Origin: Thioalkalivibrio sp.
GTDB lineage: Bacteria > Pseudomonadota > Gammaproteobacteria > Ectothiorhodospirales > Ectothiorhodospiraceae
Assembly: GCA_011389655.1 (NCBI GenBank)
Contig: JAABTX010000014.1
Span: forward strand, 1-43,656
Direction of reading: 5' to 3'
DNA: 43,656 nt
In this document: positions 9,178 through 16,921 of the stretch, one piece after another
Layout: every line of letters starts with the position of its first letter
Position numbering within the stretch: position 1 is the stretch's first letter
The notes under the pieces: generated by a model
What the model was told of the DNA's origin: nothing
Seen by the model: only the letters and a program-made list of their open reading frames with translations
The model's database searches: none
Position numbers and translations under genes: made by a program

Positions 9178-9566
9178 ATGCCCTGCCGTCAGGTAATGTG
9201 TGATTGGACCATTTTGGTCTCAACCCTTCGCAGCTTTTCTCGCTAAATGACTGACACTGAAACCCGACTGTCATTTTTCCACAAAGCCTGTGGATAACTC
9301 TGTGGACGGTTTGTCGTCAATGGCCCACAGGGCCTGCCCCCATTGTCGCCGGAACAAACTGGCTATTTTTTAGCCGCAAATGTCAAGTTGTTGTTTTGTC
9401 TCGTTTTTTATATTTTTCTAATATACCGGACAAGCCTCTTGACCCAGGCCATCAAACAACGCGACCGGGACCGGCCTGCATGTGCATAAGAAGGCTGACC
9501 CTCTATCGAAGGGTTGGCCCTGGAAGTTCATGCAATGGGTCTTGCAAGGTGGCGCCCGCGCGCCCG
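9178..9566. other. AT-rich intergenic region with DnaA-box-like motifs
   Basis: About 390 bases with no credible gene, between the end of ubiI and the gcv promoter. TTTTCCACA (9275-9283) and TTATCCACA on the other strand (9289-9297) match the DnaA-box consensus and face each other. A partial TGTGGA follows at 9301. About 50 bases further on is an AT-rich stretch (9361-9425) that begins with the hairpin GGCTATTTTTTAGCC. A weak hairpin near 9500-9516 could be the end of the ubi transcript. Function unknown; DnaA-dependent regulation or titration is possible. Confidence 0.5.
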
Positions 9567-10760
9567 TCAGCCGACCGGCGCCAGCCCACCTCCCAGGGCC
9601 CGCAACGCGAAGAAGCGCTTCAACGCCCGGTGGCGGTCCACCCGACCCACCCCGAACTCGCGTGCCCAGGCCACGGACGGCTGCGACGAACCGAACAGCC
9701 AGCGGAGACCCTCCATCGAACGCAGCATCAGCTCGTTGTCCAGGCGCCGCCTACGCGTGTAGGCTCGAAGCGCCGCCGCATCCGCGGGGTCCGCACCGGT
9801 ACCGGAGGGAACCGCGTCGAGCAGCGCCCGAACGTCCGCGAGACCCAGGTTCAGACCCTGGCCCGCCAGCGGATGGATGGTATGCGCGGCGTCACCGACC
9901 AGCACCAGACGGCCGCTGACATAATCCCGAGCCTGGCGTCCCACCAGCGGCCAGTCGGCGCGGGGAGACACCGACAGGATGTCGCCAAGCCGTCCGCCGA
10001 AGGCGTCCCTGAGCGACTCCGCAAAGGCCTCATCGTCCAGCGACAGGACCCGCTCGGCCTCGAACTCCGGCAATGACCAGACGATGGAGCAGCGACCGTC
10101 CGCCAGTGGCAGGAATGCCAGGATTTCCTCGCCGTTGAACCGCTGCCAGGCCGTGTCCTGGTGCGGAAAGCGCGTGGCCACCGTCGCGACCACGCCGGTC
10201 ATGTGGTAGGGATTTCGGCGCACCGCGATCCCCACCCGCGTCCGCAGCGCGGATTCCGCGCCATCGGCGGCGATCAGCAGCCGCGCGCCCGGCACCCGGC
10301 CGCCTTCGAGGTGCAGATCGATCCGGTCCGGCCACCAGTCGAGCGCGCGCCAGCCGGTCTCCGGCAGCACGGCGCCTCCGGCTGCCTCCAGTGCCTCCCA
10401 CAGGCTGGTTTCCAGCGCCAGGTGCTCGACCGTCCATCCCAGGGCCGGAAGCCCGAGGTCGTCGGCGTCGAAATGCAGTTCAGCGCTGCTGTTCGCGTCC
10501 CAGACGTCCATGCGATGAAAGGGGTGTCCGCGACGGGCCAGCACCCTGTCGGCCACTCCGAGATCCGTCAGCAGTTGCATTGACGCGGCATTCAGCGTGG
10601 CCACCCGGGTGACCGGAGCCTCTTCCGAGAAGACCGGCTTCGGCCTCCGATCCAGCAACAGTACCCGCTGCCCGGCACGGGCGAGACCCAGTGCGGTGGC
10701 GGCCCCGACGGCGCCACCCCCGACCACCACCGCGTCGAAGGCCTCGACCGATCCGCTCAT
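9567..10760 (-). CDS. ubiI: UbiH/UbiF/VisC-family FAD monooxygenase (UbiI-like)
   Basis: A 397-residue FAD-dependent hydroxylase of the ubiquinone biosynthesis group. The N-terminal Rossmann motif is VVGGGAVGAATALGLARAG, and the second FAD motif is LVLVGDAAHTIHPLAGQGLN. It would hydroxylate the aromatic ring of a ubiquinone precursor. By synteny (visC/ubiI lies next to ubiH and pepP in E. coli) the C5 hydroxylase UbiI is most likely, but family members are hard to tell apart and UbiF- or UbiM-type specificity cannot be excluded. The start overlaps ubiH by four bases. Last gene of its operon. Confidence 0.88.
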   Translation of the reverse strand: MSGSVEAFDAVVVGGGAVGAATALGLARAGQRVLLLDRRPKPVFSEEAPVTRVATLNAASMQLLTDLGVADRVLARRGHPFHRMDVWDANSSAELHFDADDLGLPALGWTVEHLALETSLWEALEAAGGAVLPETGWRALDWWPDRIDLHLEGGRVPGARLLIAADGAESALRTRVGIAVRRNPYHMTGVVATVATRFPHQDTAWQRFNGEEILAFLPLADGRCSIVWSLPEFEAERVLSLDDEAFAESLRDAFGGRLGDILSVSPRADWPLVGRQARDYVSGRLVLVGDAAHTIHPLAGQGLNLGLADVRALLDAVPSGTGADPADAAALRAYTRRRRLDNELMLRSMEGLRWLFGSSQPSVAWAREFGVGRVDRHRALKRFFALRALGGGLAPVG

Positions 10761-12022
10761 ATGCCCTCCCCTCTTCGCTCGGTGGCCGTGGGGGCTGTGC
10801 CGCCTTCCCGGGACTCGGCCGGCAACCCGCGCAGAATCCGCCGCGGCAGAGGCTGCAGGCCCATCGCCTGTTCCGCCCAGAGCTGGCGCAACGGGCCGAT
10901 CCGGTCGAGCAGCAGCATCCCCCTGCGCAGCGCCCGCGGCGCGAACCTCTCACCCACTGGCAGGCCACGCGCGAGGAGGTCCGTGACCGTGGCGACCCGG
11001 TCGATGTCGCCGCTACGCGCCTGCGCGTAGGCCGCGAGCACCTCGGGCGCCCCCGGGTCACGCGCGGTCAACACGCGCCCGGCAAGGATCGCCACGTCAC
11101 GCAGAGACAGGTTCAGACCCTGGCCCGCGACCGGGTGCAATCCATGCGCGGCATTCCCTGCCAGTACCAGCCGCTGGTCGTACAGGCGCCGCGCCCGCAC
11201 AAGCTCCAGCGGGAACCGCGCGGCGGGGCCGGCCGGGCGGAGCCGGCCGAGGCGCCAGCCGAACCGGGCCTGCAGCGCCGCAATGCGCTCGGAATCGGAA
11301 AGTGCGATCCGCTCATCGCAGGTCTCGGGCGGTGCGACCCACACCACATTGAGCCGGCCACCGGGCTGCGGCAGCAACGCCAGCGGACCCTCTGGCGTAA
11401 AACGCTCAAAGGCCCTGCCGCCGTGCGGCCGGGTGGACCGGACATCGAAGACCAGCGCGTCGGCCGCATACCGGCGCCGCCGCACCTCGATCCCCGCCGC
11501 CGCCCGGGTGGCCGATCCGGTGCCGTCGGCCGCCACGACGAGCCGGGCTGCAAGGCGATGGCGTCCGTCCGGGCCGGCGAGCACCACCTCGCGCCGCCCG
11601 TCCCCCGCCGCCTCGAGGGTCTCGAGCCGGGTCTGATCCAGACGCTCGACACCGGTTGCCGCCAGCGCTTCCGCCAACATCGCCCCGATGCGCGCGGCCG
11701 GCACCACCTGTCCCAGAGCGGAAACCCCCTGACTCGCGGCATCCATCACCACGCTCCCGAAACCGCCCTCACGACTCACGTGAACCGCGAGGATCGGCTC
11801 GGCCTCCGGTGCCAGCGGCTGCCAGTAGCCGACATCGTCGAGCAGGCGGACCGTACCGGCAGCGAGCGCGTACCCGCGCGCGTCCCCGTCGCCGGAGTCC
11901 GCCGCCCCGCGCTCGGCCAGCGCCACGTCGAGACCACCACGGGCCAGAAGGCAGGCCAGCAGGCCACCAACCGGCCCGCCGCCGACGATCACGACGTCGC
12001 AGTTGCGCCTGCGTGCCGTCAT
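10757..12022 (-). CDS. ubiH: 2-octaprenyl-6-methoxyphenol hydroxylase-like UbiH
   Basis: A 421-residue FAD monooxygenase homologous to its downstream neighbour. The dinucleotide motif is VVIVGGGPVGGLLACLLARG, and the second FAD motif is LVLAGNAAHGLHPVAGQGLN, with Asn in place of the usual Asp. The ATG at 12022 shares one base with the pepP stop codon. An open frame continues upstream but runs through pepP and is not coding. It acts at the membrane-associated ubiquinone complex (family knowledge). Assignment as UbiH rests on order pepP-ubiH-ubiI. Confidence 0.88.
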   Translation of the reverse strand: MTARRRNCDVVIVGGGPVGGLLACLLARGGLDVALAERGAADSGDGDARGYALAAGTVRLLDDVGYWQPLAPEAEPILAVHVSREGGFGSVVMDAASQGVSALGQVVPAARIGAMLAEALAATGVERLDQTRLETLEAAGDGRREVVLAGPDGRHRLAARLVVAADGTGSATRAAAGIEVRRRRYAADALVFDVRSTRPHGGRAFERFTPEGPLALLPQPGGRLNVVWVAPPETCDERIALSDSERIAALQARFGWRLGRLRPAGPAARFPLELVRARRLYDQRLVLAGNAAHGLHPVAGQGLNLSLRDVAILAGRVLTARDPGAPEVLAAYAQARSGDIDRVATVTDLLARGLPVGERFAPRALRRGMLLLDRIGPLRQLWAEQAMGLQPLPRRILRGLPAESREGGTAPTATERRGEGI

Positions 12023-13362
12023 CAGGCGGCTCCCGCCCGGTCCATCCTCCCGGCCATGCAGGCCTCGATCTCGCCGACGGTCTTCGGGCAGTCTTCGGTC
12101 AGCACTTCGTTGCCGGAACGGGTCACCGCGACGTCGTCCTCGATGCGGATGCCAATCCCGCGAAAGCGCTTGGGTGCCCGGGCCTGCGGACCAAAATAGA
12201 GGCCGGGCTCGACGGTCATCACCATGCCCGGCTCCAGCAGTCGCCATACCTCCCCGATCCGGTAGTCGCCGACATCGTGCACGTCCAGCCCCAGCCAGTG
12301 GCCGGTCCGGTGCATGTAGTAGGGCTTGTAGGCCTCCTTGCGGATCAGATCCGCCGGCCGGCCCGCGAGTATCCCGAGCGTCCTCAGGCCCCGGGTGAGG
12401 ACACCCACCGCGGCGTCGTGGGGATCGTTCCAGTGGTTGCCGGGCACTGCCTTGGCAATGGCCGCGGCCTGTGCCTCCAGGACCAGCTCGTGGACCTCGC
12501 GCTGGGCGGGTCCGAAACCTCCCGACACCGGAAAACTGCGGGTGATGTCCGAGGCGTATCCGCCATGCTCGCATCCGGCGTCGATCAGCAGCATGTCCCC
12601 CGCCTTCAGGCGGCTCCGGTTCTCTACGTAGTGCAGGATGCAGCCGTTCTCGCCCCCCCCGACGATGGAGTGGTACGCCGGCTCGGTCCCGTAACGCCGG
12701 AACTCGTGCAGGAGCTCGGCCTCGATCTCGAACTCGGCCATGCCCGGGCGACAGGCCTGCATCGCACGCACGTGGGCCTGGCTGGAGATCCGGGCGGCAT
12801 GGCGCATCATGCGCAGCTCGTCCGCCTGCTTGAACAGGCGCTGCTCGTGCAGGTGGTGCTCCAGCGCGACGAATTCGGTGGGTGCCCGCACGCCGGAGCG
12901 CGCCTTCGCCCGCACCTGCTTCACCCACCCGAACAGGCGCTGGTCCATCGCCTCGGTGTGCCCGAACGGCGCGCACAGCGCCCTGCGGTTCTCCATCAGC
13001 CCGGGCAGGATCTCGCCGATGTCGCCGATCGGGAAGGCGCAGTCGGCCCCGTAGTCGGCCACTGCGCCGTCCGGACCGGCGCGACGGCCGTTCCAGGTCT
13101 CCATGTCCGGGTCACGGTCACGACAGAACAGCACATACTCCCCGGCCTCCCGTCCGGGCACCAGCACCGCGACCGCGTCGGGTTCCGGGAAGCCGGTCAG
13201 GTACAGGAAATCGCTGTCCTGGCGGAAGGGGTACTCGACATCCCGGTTGCGCAGGCTCTCGGTCGCGGCCGGTATCACCGCGATTGCGTCGCCGCCGATG
13301 GCGTGCATCAGCCGCTCGCGGCGGCGGGCGAAGGCCTTCAGGCTGATCGCGGGCGCCTTCAT
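12022..13362 (-). CDS. pepP: Xaa-Pro aminopeptidase PepP
   Basis: A 446-residue aminopeptidase P that removes an N-terminal residue preceding proline. An AMP_N domain occupies the first 130 or so residues (FRQDSDFLYLTGFPEPDAV), followed by a pita-bread domain. The di-manganese ligand motifs are LIDAGCEHGGYASDITRSF, HRTGHWLGLDVHD, TVEPGLYF and RIEDDVAVT, all intact. The ATG at 13362 overlaps the ygfB stop by four bases. Upstream in-frame sequence lies inside ygfB and was excluded. Confidence 0.95.
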   Translation of the reverse strand: MKAPAISLKAFARRRERLMHAIGGDAIAVIPAATESLRNRDVEYPFRQDSDFLYLTGFPEPDAVAVLVPGREAGEYVLFCRDRDPDMETWNGRRAGPDGAVADYGADCAFPIGDIGEILPGLMENRRALCAPFGHTEAMDQRLFGWVKQVRAKARSGVRAPTEFVALEHHLHEQRLFKQADELRMMRHAARISSQAHVRAMQACRPGMAEFEIEAELLHEFRRYGTEPAYHSIVGGGENGCILHYVENRSRLKAGDMLLIDAGCEHGGYASDITRSFPVSGGFGPAQREVHELVLEAQAAAIAKAVPGNHWNDPHDAAVGVLTRGLRTLGILAGRPADLIRKEAYKPYYMHRTGHWLGLDVHDVGDYRIGEVWRLLEPGMVMTVEPGLYFGPQARAPKRFRGIGIRIEDDVAVTRSGNEVLTEDCPKTVGEIEACMAGRMDRAGAA

Positions 13363-13919
13363 TGCAGCGGTATCGGCTGCCGGGGCCGCTCCGGGGCCAG
13401 CTCCTCGGCCAGCAGCAGCACTCCCACGCGCACGTATTCGCCGAGTTCGGCAAAGGCCTCCTCGTTCTCCTCGCTGTCCTCCGGTTCCGGGTCGAGCCGG
13501 GCGATCTCGGCGAAGTCGCGCAGGATCTCGGCCGCCTCGGGGGACGGCTTGAGTCCGCCGAGCCGGGGCGTCTGACCCAATCCGCCGAGGAATCCGTCCA
13601 CCCACTGGCCAAGGGAATGGCTGCGCTGCGCGAGACCGTCATCCTCCGAAAGCAGGGGCTCGAAGCCGAGATCCGGATCGTTCAACGCGCGCAGCAGGTC
13701 CAGCCGGATTTCCTCGATCGCCGCCTGCAGCGCGGCCTCATCGTGCCCGGGGGCCGGATGACGCTCACCGAGCGCCCTTGCGAGTCGAGCCGCCGAAAGG
13801 CTGTCATCCGCGACCAGGCAGCCGGACAGCACGCCATGCGCCGTGGAGGCGCCGCAGGCCAGACCCGCCGAGTGCAGCAACGCGTCCAGCCGCTCGGCTT
13901 CCGGTTTCAATGCGGACAT
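13359..13919 (-). CDS. ygfB: YgfB / UPF0149 family protein
   Basis: A 186-residue mostly helical protein. Family hallmarks are the early HGVLSGCLVA segment and the middle LGQWVDGFLGGLG motif. In E. coli ygfB lies immediately upstream of pepP, as here. In Pseudomonas aeruginosa YgfB modulates antitermination of stress genes; whether that applies here is unknown. It overlaps pepP by four bases and the upstream small gene by one base, so the three are probably translated in a coupled fashion. Confidence 0.9.
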   Translation of the reverse strand: MSALKPEAERLDALLHSAGLACGASTAHGVLSGCLVADDSLSAARLARALGERHPAPGHDEAALQAAIEEIRLDLLRALNDPDLGFEPLLSEDDGLAQRSHSLGQWVDGFLGGLGQTPRLGGLKPSPEAAEILRDFAEIARLDPEPEDSEENEEAFAELGEYVRVGVLLLAEELAPERPRQPIPLQ

Positions 13920-14206
13920 CAGAAGGTCTCCAGACGTGCTTCGTAGGGGAACAGCAACATGCGGTAGATGCGGTCTCCGAACTGCATGTGCGTGAAATCG
14001 GGCTCGCCCAGCCGGATCGAATTGCTTCCCTTCGCCGAGAGCGCGCGCAGGCCGAAGTGGCGTTCCCTGATCAGATCGGCCAGCAGCCGCTCCAGTTCCG
14101 CGCGCTCGATGGTCCCGGTGTTGTCGACCACCCGACAGGGCTTGCCATTGTGCGCCACCGACTCGACGATCGTGGCATCGGGACCGGGTGGAGGAATGTC
14201 GCTCAT
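13919..14206 (-). CDS. Hypothetical protein, coupled to ygfB
   Basis: A 95-residue soluble protein that I do not recognise. It has a mixed charged composition, with a helical ERAELERLLADLIRERH segment (about 34-50) and a C-terminal half containing DFTHMQFGDRIYRML. There is no signal peptide or membrane segment. Its TGA shares the A of the ygfB ATG, so it is probably the first gene of the ygfB-pepP-ubiH-ubiI operon. The ATG at 14206 was chosen; the open frame continues upstream through repeat DNA and is unlikely to be coding. Confidence 0.65.
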   Translation of the reverse strand: MSDIPPPGPDATIVESVAHNGKPCRVVDNTGTIERAELERLLADLIRERHFGLRALSAKGSNSIRLGEPDFTHMQFGDRIYRMLLFPYEARLETF

Positions 14207-14373
14207 AATGATTCCCCGAGGAGTGCGGACTCCCGCCGCGTTCATTTTGGCCGCGGAGCGCAACCCCCGCAACCGCCCGACATCAGTGACATCGGAGGAC
14301 GCGGATCGTGCGGTGGCACCAAGGGCAATCATCCCCGGCGCCGAATCGCCGAGAGGGCTCGCCTCCCTCGGCG

Positions 14374-14480
14374 TGGGAGCGGCTTCCAGCCGCGATACCG
14401 CGTTGTGTTGGGTGCGCAGGGCCATCGCGGCCAGAGGCCGCTCCCACGGAGGCTGCCCCCACGGAGGCCGCTCCCACAGC
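14374..14480. repeat. REP-like palindromic repeat cluster
   Basis: One unit GTGGGAGCGGCTTCCAGCCG, then inverted variants with GCGGCCAGAGGCCGC and GGAGGCCGCTCCCAC. They lie in the 479-base gap between the divergent orphan-ygfB operon and the zapB-like gene. The rest of that gap (14207-14373 and 14481-14606) shows no gene. It contains two similar stretches, ATCATCCCCGGCGCCGAATC near 14329 and ATCACCGGCGCCGAATCG near 14503. Confidence 0.8.
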
Positions 14481-14606
14481 AAGCCAGACCTCAGAGCGAC
14501 CATCACCGGCGCCGAATCGGCGAGATTACGCGCCATTCTTGCCCGCAGATCATCTCTCGATGGCGCCTCGGTGCCAATCAACCCCACGCTCCGGCGATCG
14601 GCTCAG

Positions 14607-14636
14607 TTGACGCTTGCCTGTCGCCACTCCTAGACT
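14607..14636 (+). promoter_or_regulatory. Likely sigma-70 promoter of the zapB-like/zapA operon
   Basis: TTGACG (14607-14612) and TAGACT (14631-14636) are separated by 18 bases, 49 bases before the start codon of the zapB-like gene. Both boxes are close to consensus. Start site not shown experimentally. Confidence 0.65.
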
Positions 14637-14685
14637 CGGAACCATTATCCTCTGCTAATGCCATGAATCGGGGGCCGAATACGCA

Positions 14686-14916
14686 ATGGACACCACGAAG
14701 CCCGCCGGGGTGGACGCCGCCGTCGAACGGCTGGAGACGCAGGTCTCCCGCCTGCTGGAGCGCTGCTCGGCCCTGCACGAGGAAAACCGGCTGCTCCATG
14801 AGCAGCTCCGCCAGTTGCGTGCGGATCGCTCCGCCGCCAAGGAACGCACGGAACAGGCCCGGCACCGCGTCGAGGGCATGATCGCCCGCCTGCGCACCAT
14901 GGAGCATCCCGAATGA
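14686..14916 (+). CDS. Small coiled-coil protein, TIGR02449-like / ZapB-like
   Basis: A 76-residue protein that is almost entirely a predicted coiled coil (VERLETQVSRLLERCSALH, then EENRLLHEQLRQLR). It resembles the short coiled-coil family found beside zapA in many gammaproteobacteria and sometimes compared with ZapB. A role at the Z-ring through ZapA is inferred from neighbourhood, not shown. Its TGA overlaps the zapA ATG by four bases. The start follows a good promoter, but the Shine-Dalgarno is weak. Confidence 0.8.
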   Translation: MDTTKPAGVDAAVERLETQVSRLLERCSALHEENRLLHEQLRQLRADRSAAKERTEQARHRVEGMIARLRTMEHPE

Positions 14917-15236
14917 ACCGACCCGCAGAGCCCGTACGCGTCAACATCCTGGGCAAGGAGTACCAGATCGCCTGTCCGCCCGAGGAACGCGCCGATCTCT
15001 TCGCGTCGGCCAACCTGCTCGACGAGCGCATGCGGACCGTTCGCGATGCCGGCCGGGTGGTCGGGGTGGACCGCATCGCGGTGATGGTGGCCCTGAACCT
15101 CGCGCACGAGATGCTGGTATGCAGCCGCGACCTGGAACGTCTCCAGGTGCGGACACCGGATCGCCTGCAGGCACTGGCAGACGCGGTGGAAAAAAAATTG
15201 GGGGAAACTGCACGCGACGGCACGAATGGCCCATAA
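14913..15236 (+). CDS. zapA: Cell division protein ZapA
   Basis: A 107-residue FtsZ-associated protein that cross-links FtsZ protofilaments at the division site. The N-terminal globular part has VRVNILGKEYQIACPPEE, followed by the family's RIAVMVALNLAHEML and a C-terminal helix for coiled-coil dimerisation. It is translationally coupled to the upstream coiled-coil gene. The -10 of the 6S RNA promoter overlaps its stop codon. The order zapA-ssrS-fau is conserved in gammaproteobacteria. Confidence 0.93.
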   Translation: MNRPAEPVRVNILGKEYQIACPPEERADLFASANLLDERMRTVRDAGRVVGVDRIAVMVALNLAHEMLVCSRDLERLQVRTPDRLQALADAVEKKLGETARDGTNGP

Positions 15237-15237
15237 T
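15208..15237 (+). promoter_or_regulatory. Likely promoter of 6S RNA
   Basis: CTGCAC (15208-15213) and CATAAT (15232-15237) are spaced by 18 bases, just before the predicted 5' end of 6S RNA. The boxes lie within the last codons of zapA. Weaker -35 match, good -10 match. Confidence 0.55.
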
Positions 15238-15245
15238 ATGAATTC

Positions 15246-15437
15246 GGGCGTGCGTCTGCGGCGTTGGTGAGTGGCTGGGTGGTACCCTTGAGCCTAATCG
15301 TCAACCACGGGACTGTAGAGCTTTCGGGTGGTTGAGCATGTCCGCCCCGTGCGGAAAGCCTGTAAACCCGAAGCCTCCTCCCACCTGAACCGCTGGTTCA
15401 AGGTCGAAGGCCACCACGGCGAACGCGGTGCACGCCC
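15246..15437 (+). ncRNA. ssrS: 6S RNA (SsrS)
   Basis: A roughly 190-nucleotide RNA that mimics an open promoter and binds the sigma-70 RNA polymerase holoenzyme. The ends pair (GGGCGTGC with GCACGCCC). Inside are landmarks shared with E. coli 6S RNA: CCTTGAGCC, GGTTGAGCATG, GGAAAGCCT and a terminal CTGAACC...GGTTCAAGG stem. Position between zapA and fau is the conserved ssrS locus. Exact ends are estimated from the closing stem. Confidence 0.92.
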
Positions 15438-15446
15438 CCCTTCCTG

Positions 15447-16067
15447 ATGCCCGAACACCCACCCTCCGTCCCGGTCGAGGCGCCCCTTGTGACGCGTCTG
15501 CAGATGCGCCGGAGGCGTGCCCGCCTGTCCAGCGCGACACTCCGCGCAAACTCGGCCGCGATCGCCGGGCACGCCCTGCGCTGCCTGCGCATCCTCGGCC
15601 CGCGGACCCTGGCGGGCTATTTCGGAATCCGCGGTGAAATCGATCTGACCGGGCTGCTGGCACGCCAGGCCACGCTGGGCGTCCGTGTCGCGATGCCAGT
15701 GCTCGAGCGGCACCGCCCGGGGCACATGCATTTCCGGGCCTGGTCTCCCGGAGATCGTCTCTGCCACAACGCCTTCGGCATTCAAGAGCCCTGCCCGGGC
15801 GCGCCCCGCGTCTGGCGCCGCGAACTCGACGTCGTGCTGCTGCCCCTGGTGGCCTTCGATTCCAACGGGCACCGCCTCGGGATGGGCGGCGGCTACTACG
15901 ACCGCTACTTCGCGCCGCGCCGCCTCGTCGGGACGCCGCGTCCGCGGCTGATCGGCATTGCCCACGCCTTCCAGCAGGTCCCGCGACTGGAGCGACAGGC
16001 CTGGGACGTGCCACTGGACGGCGTGATCACCGAAGGCGGCCTGTCCTGGTTCCGCCGCGCGCGCTAG
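15447..16067 (+). CDS. fau: 5-formyltetrahydrofolate cyclo-ligase
   Basis: A 206-residue ATP-dependent enzyme (YgfA/Fau) that converts 5-formyl-THF to 5,10-methenyl-THF, salvaging a by-product of folate C1 metabolism that can inhibit folate enzymes. The hallmark GMGGGYYDRYF (about residues 147-157) is intact, and the N-terminal Arg-rich helix (RLQMRRRRARL) is where ATP-contacting residues lie. It is probably co-transcribed with 6S RNA and processed, as in E. coli. It complements the nearby glycine cleavage system, which also feeds folate C1 units. The start at 15447 has little Shine-Dalgarno support; a few codons either way are possible. Confidence 0.92.
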   Translation: MPEHPPSVPVEAPLVTRLQMRRRRARLSSATLRANSAAIAGHALRCLRILGPRTLAGYFGIRGEIDLTGLLARQATLGVRVAMPVLERHRPGHMHFRAWSPGDRLCHNAFGIQEPCPGAPRVWRRELDVVLLPLVAFDSNGHRLGMGGGYYDRYFAPRRLVGTPRPRLIGIAHAFQQVPRLERQAWDVPLDGVITEGGLSWFRRAR

Positions 16068-16093
16068 TGCCCTGAGCGTCGCAACGGGGTCGC

Positions 16094-16127
16094 AGGGTGG
16101 GTGAAGCGCAGCGCACCCACCGCCCGG
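16094..16127. repeat. Palindromic repeat, GGGTGGGC family (variant)
   Basis: AGGGTGGGTGAAGCGCAGCG followed by CACCCACC forms a stem whose arms resemble the units at 20761 and 43599. It lies in the gap between fau and the EVE-domain gene. Confidence 0.7.
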
Positions 16128-16275
16128 CGCACATCGCAAAAGACCAAGATCCGAGCCGGGACCAGGGCCCAATTTCCTGCCCGCCCGGCACGGATTTCGG
16201 CCCGGCCGGCGCTGCTTTCTGGTACAAAGGCGCTGCCGCATCCGGCATCGCCCCACAGGCTCGCAAGGAATCCCG

Positions 16276-16743
16276 ATGTCTTACTGGCTGCTGAAATCGG
16301 AACCCGATGTCTTCGGCATCGACGACCTCGAACGCGTCGGCGTGGAGCCCTGGGAGGGGGTGCGCAACTACCAGGCGCGGAACATGATGCGCGACGAAAT
16401 GAAGAAGGGAGACCGCGCCTTCTTCTATCACTCGAACACCAAGGTGCCGGGCATCGTCGGCATCATGCGCATCCACCGGGAGGGCTACCCGGACGACGCG
16501 GCCTTCGATCCCGAACACACGTACTACGACCCCAAGAGCGATCCGGACAACCCCCGCTGGTATCGCGTGGACGTCGCCTTTGAAGAGAAGTTCGACGAGG
16601 TGATTCCGCTGACCTGGCTGAAGGAACAGCCCGAGCTCGAGGACTGCCCGCTGGTACGGCGCGGCAACCGCCTTTCGATCATGCCGATCACCGAGTCGCA
16701 GTGGGATTTCATCCTGGGTCACGCCCACCGACCCCAGCCATGA
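16276..16743 (+). CDS. EVE domain-containing protein
   Basis: A 155-residue stand-alone EVE domain, a PUA-like fold that binds modified nucleobases. Typical family elements are YWLLKSEPDVFGIDDL at the N terminus, WEGVRNYQARNMMRDEMKKGD, FFYHSNTKVPGIVGI and RLSIMPITESQWDFI. Stand-alone EVE proteins are common in proteobacteria and are near the folate/6S locus in several; the target base is unknown. The ATG at 16276 has AAGGA upstream. It is followed directly by a repeat cluster. Confidence 0.92.
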   Translation: MSYWLLKSEPDVFGIDDLERVGVEPWEGVRNYQARNMMRDEMKKGDRAFFYHSNTKVPGIVGIMRIHREGYPDDAAFDPEHTYYDPKSDPDNPRWYRVDVAFEEKFDEVIPLTWLKEQPELEDCPLVRRGNRLSIMPITESQWDFILGHAHRPQP

Positions 16744-16779
16744 CCACCCGCCCCCTGACGACCTCCCCCATAGGGGGGG

Positions 16780-16893
16780 CCTCCGTGGGAGCGCTCCTCG
16801 TGGGAGCGGCCTCTGGCCGCGATCCCGCACGGCCTCATCGCCGCCAGAGGCCGCTCCCACGGAGGCCGCTGCCACGGGGGCCGCTCTCCCGAG
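16780..16893. repeat. REP-like palindromic repeat cluster
   Basis: Direct and inverted variants of the GTGGGAGCGGCCTCTGGCCG unit, with shorter GGAGGCCGCT fragments on both sides. They fill the space between the EVE-domain gene and the GST gene and end about 28 bases before the GST start. Confidence 0.8.
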
Positions 16894-16921
16894 GCCTGCG
16901 ATAACGCGCTCGCGGAACCGC

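Noticed and set aside
9178-9566. Chromosomal origin of replication
   Set aside because: DnaA boxes and an AT-rich tract are present, but there is no dnaA, dnaN, gidA or parAB nearby and too few boxes; kept only as a regulatory finding.
10691-12199. Plus-strand open frame (502 codons) opposite ubiH and ubiI
   Set aside because: Antisense to two genes with intact FAD motifs; no Shine-Dalgarno or family features.
10757-12976. A single 739-codon minus-strand gene joining ubiH to upstream sequence
   Set aside because: The upstream part lies inside pepP in another frame. ubiH begins at 12022, overlapping the pepP stop codon.
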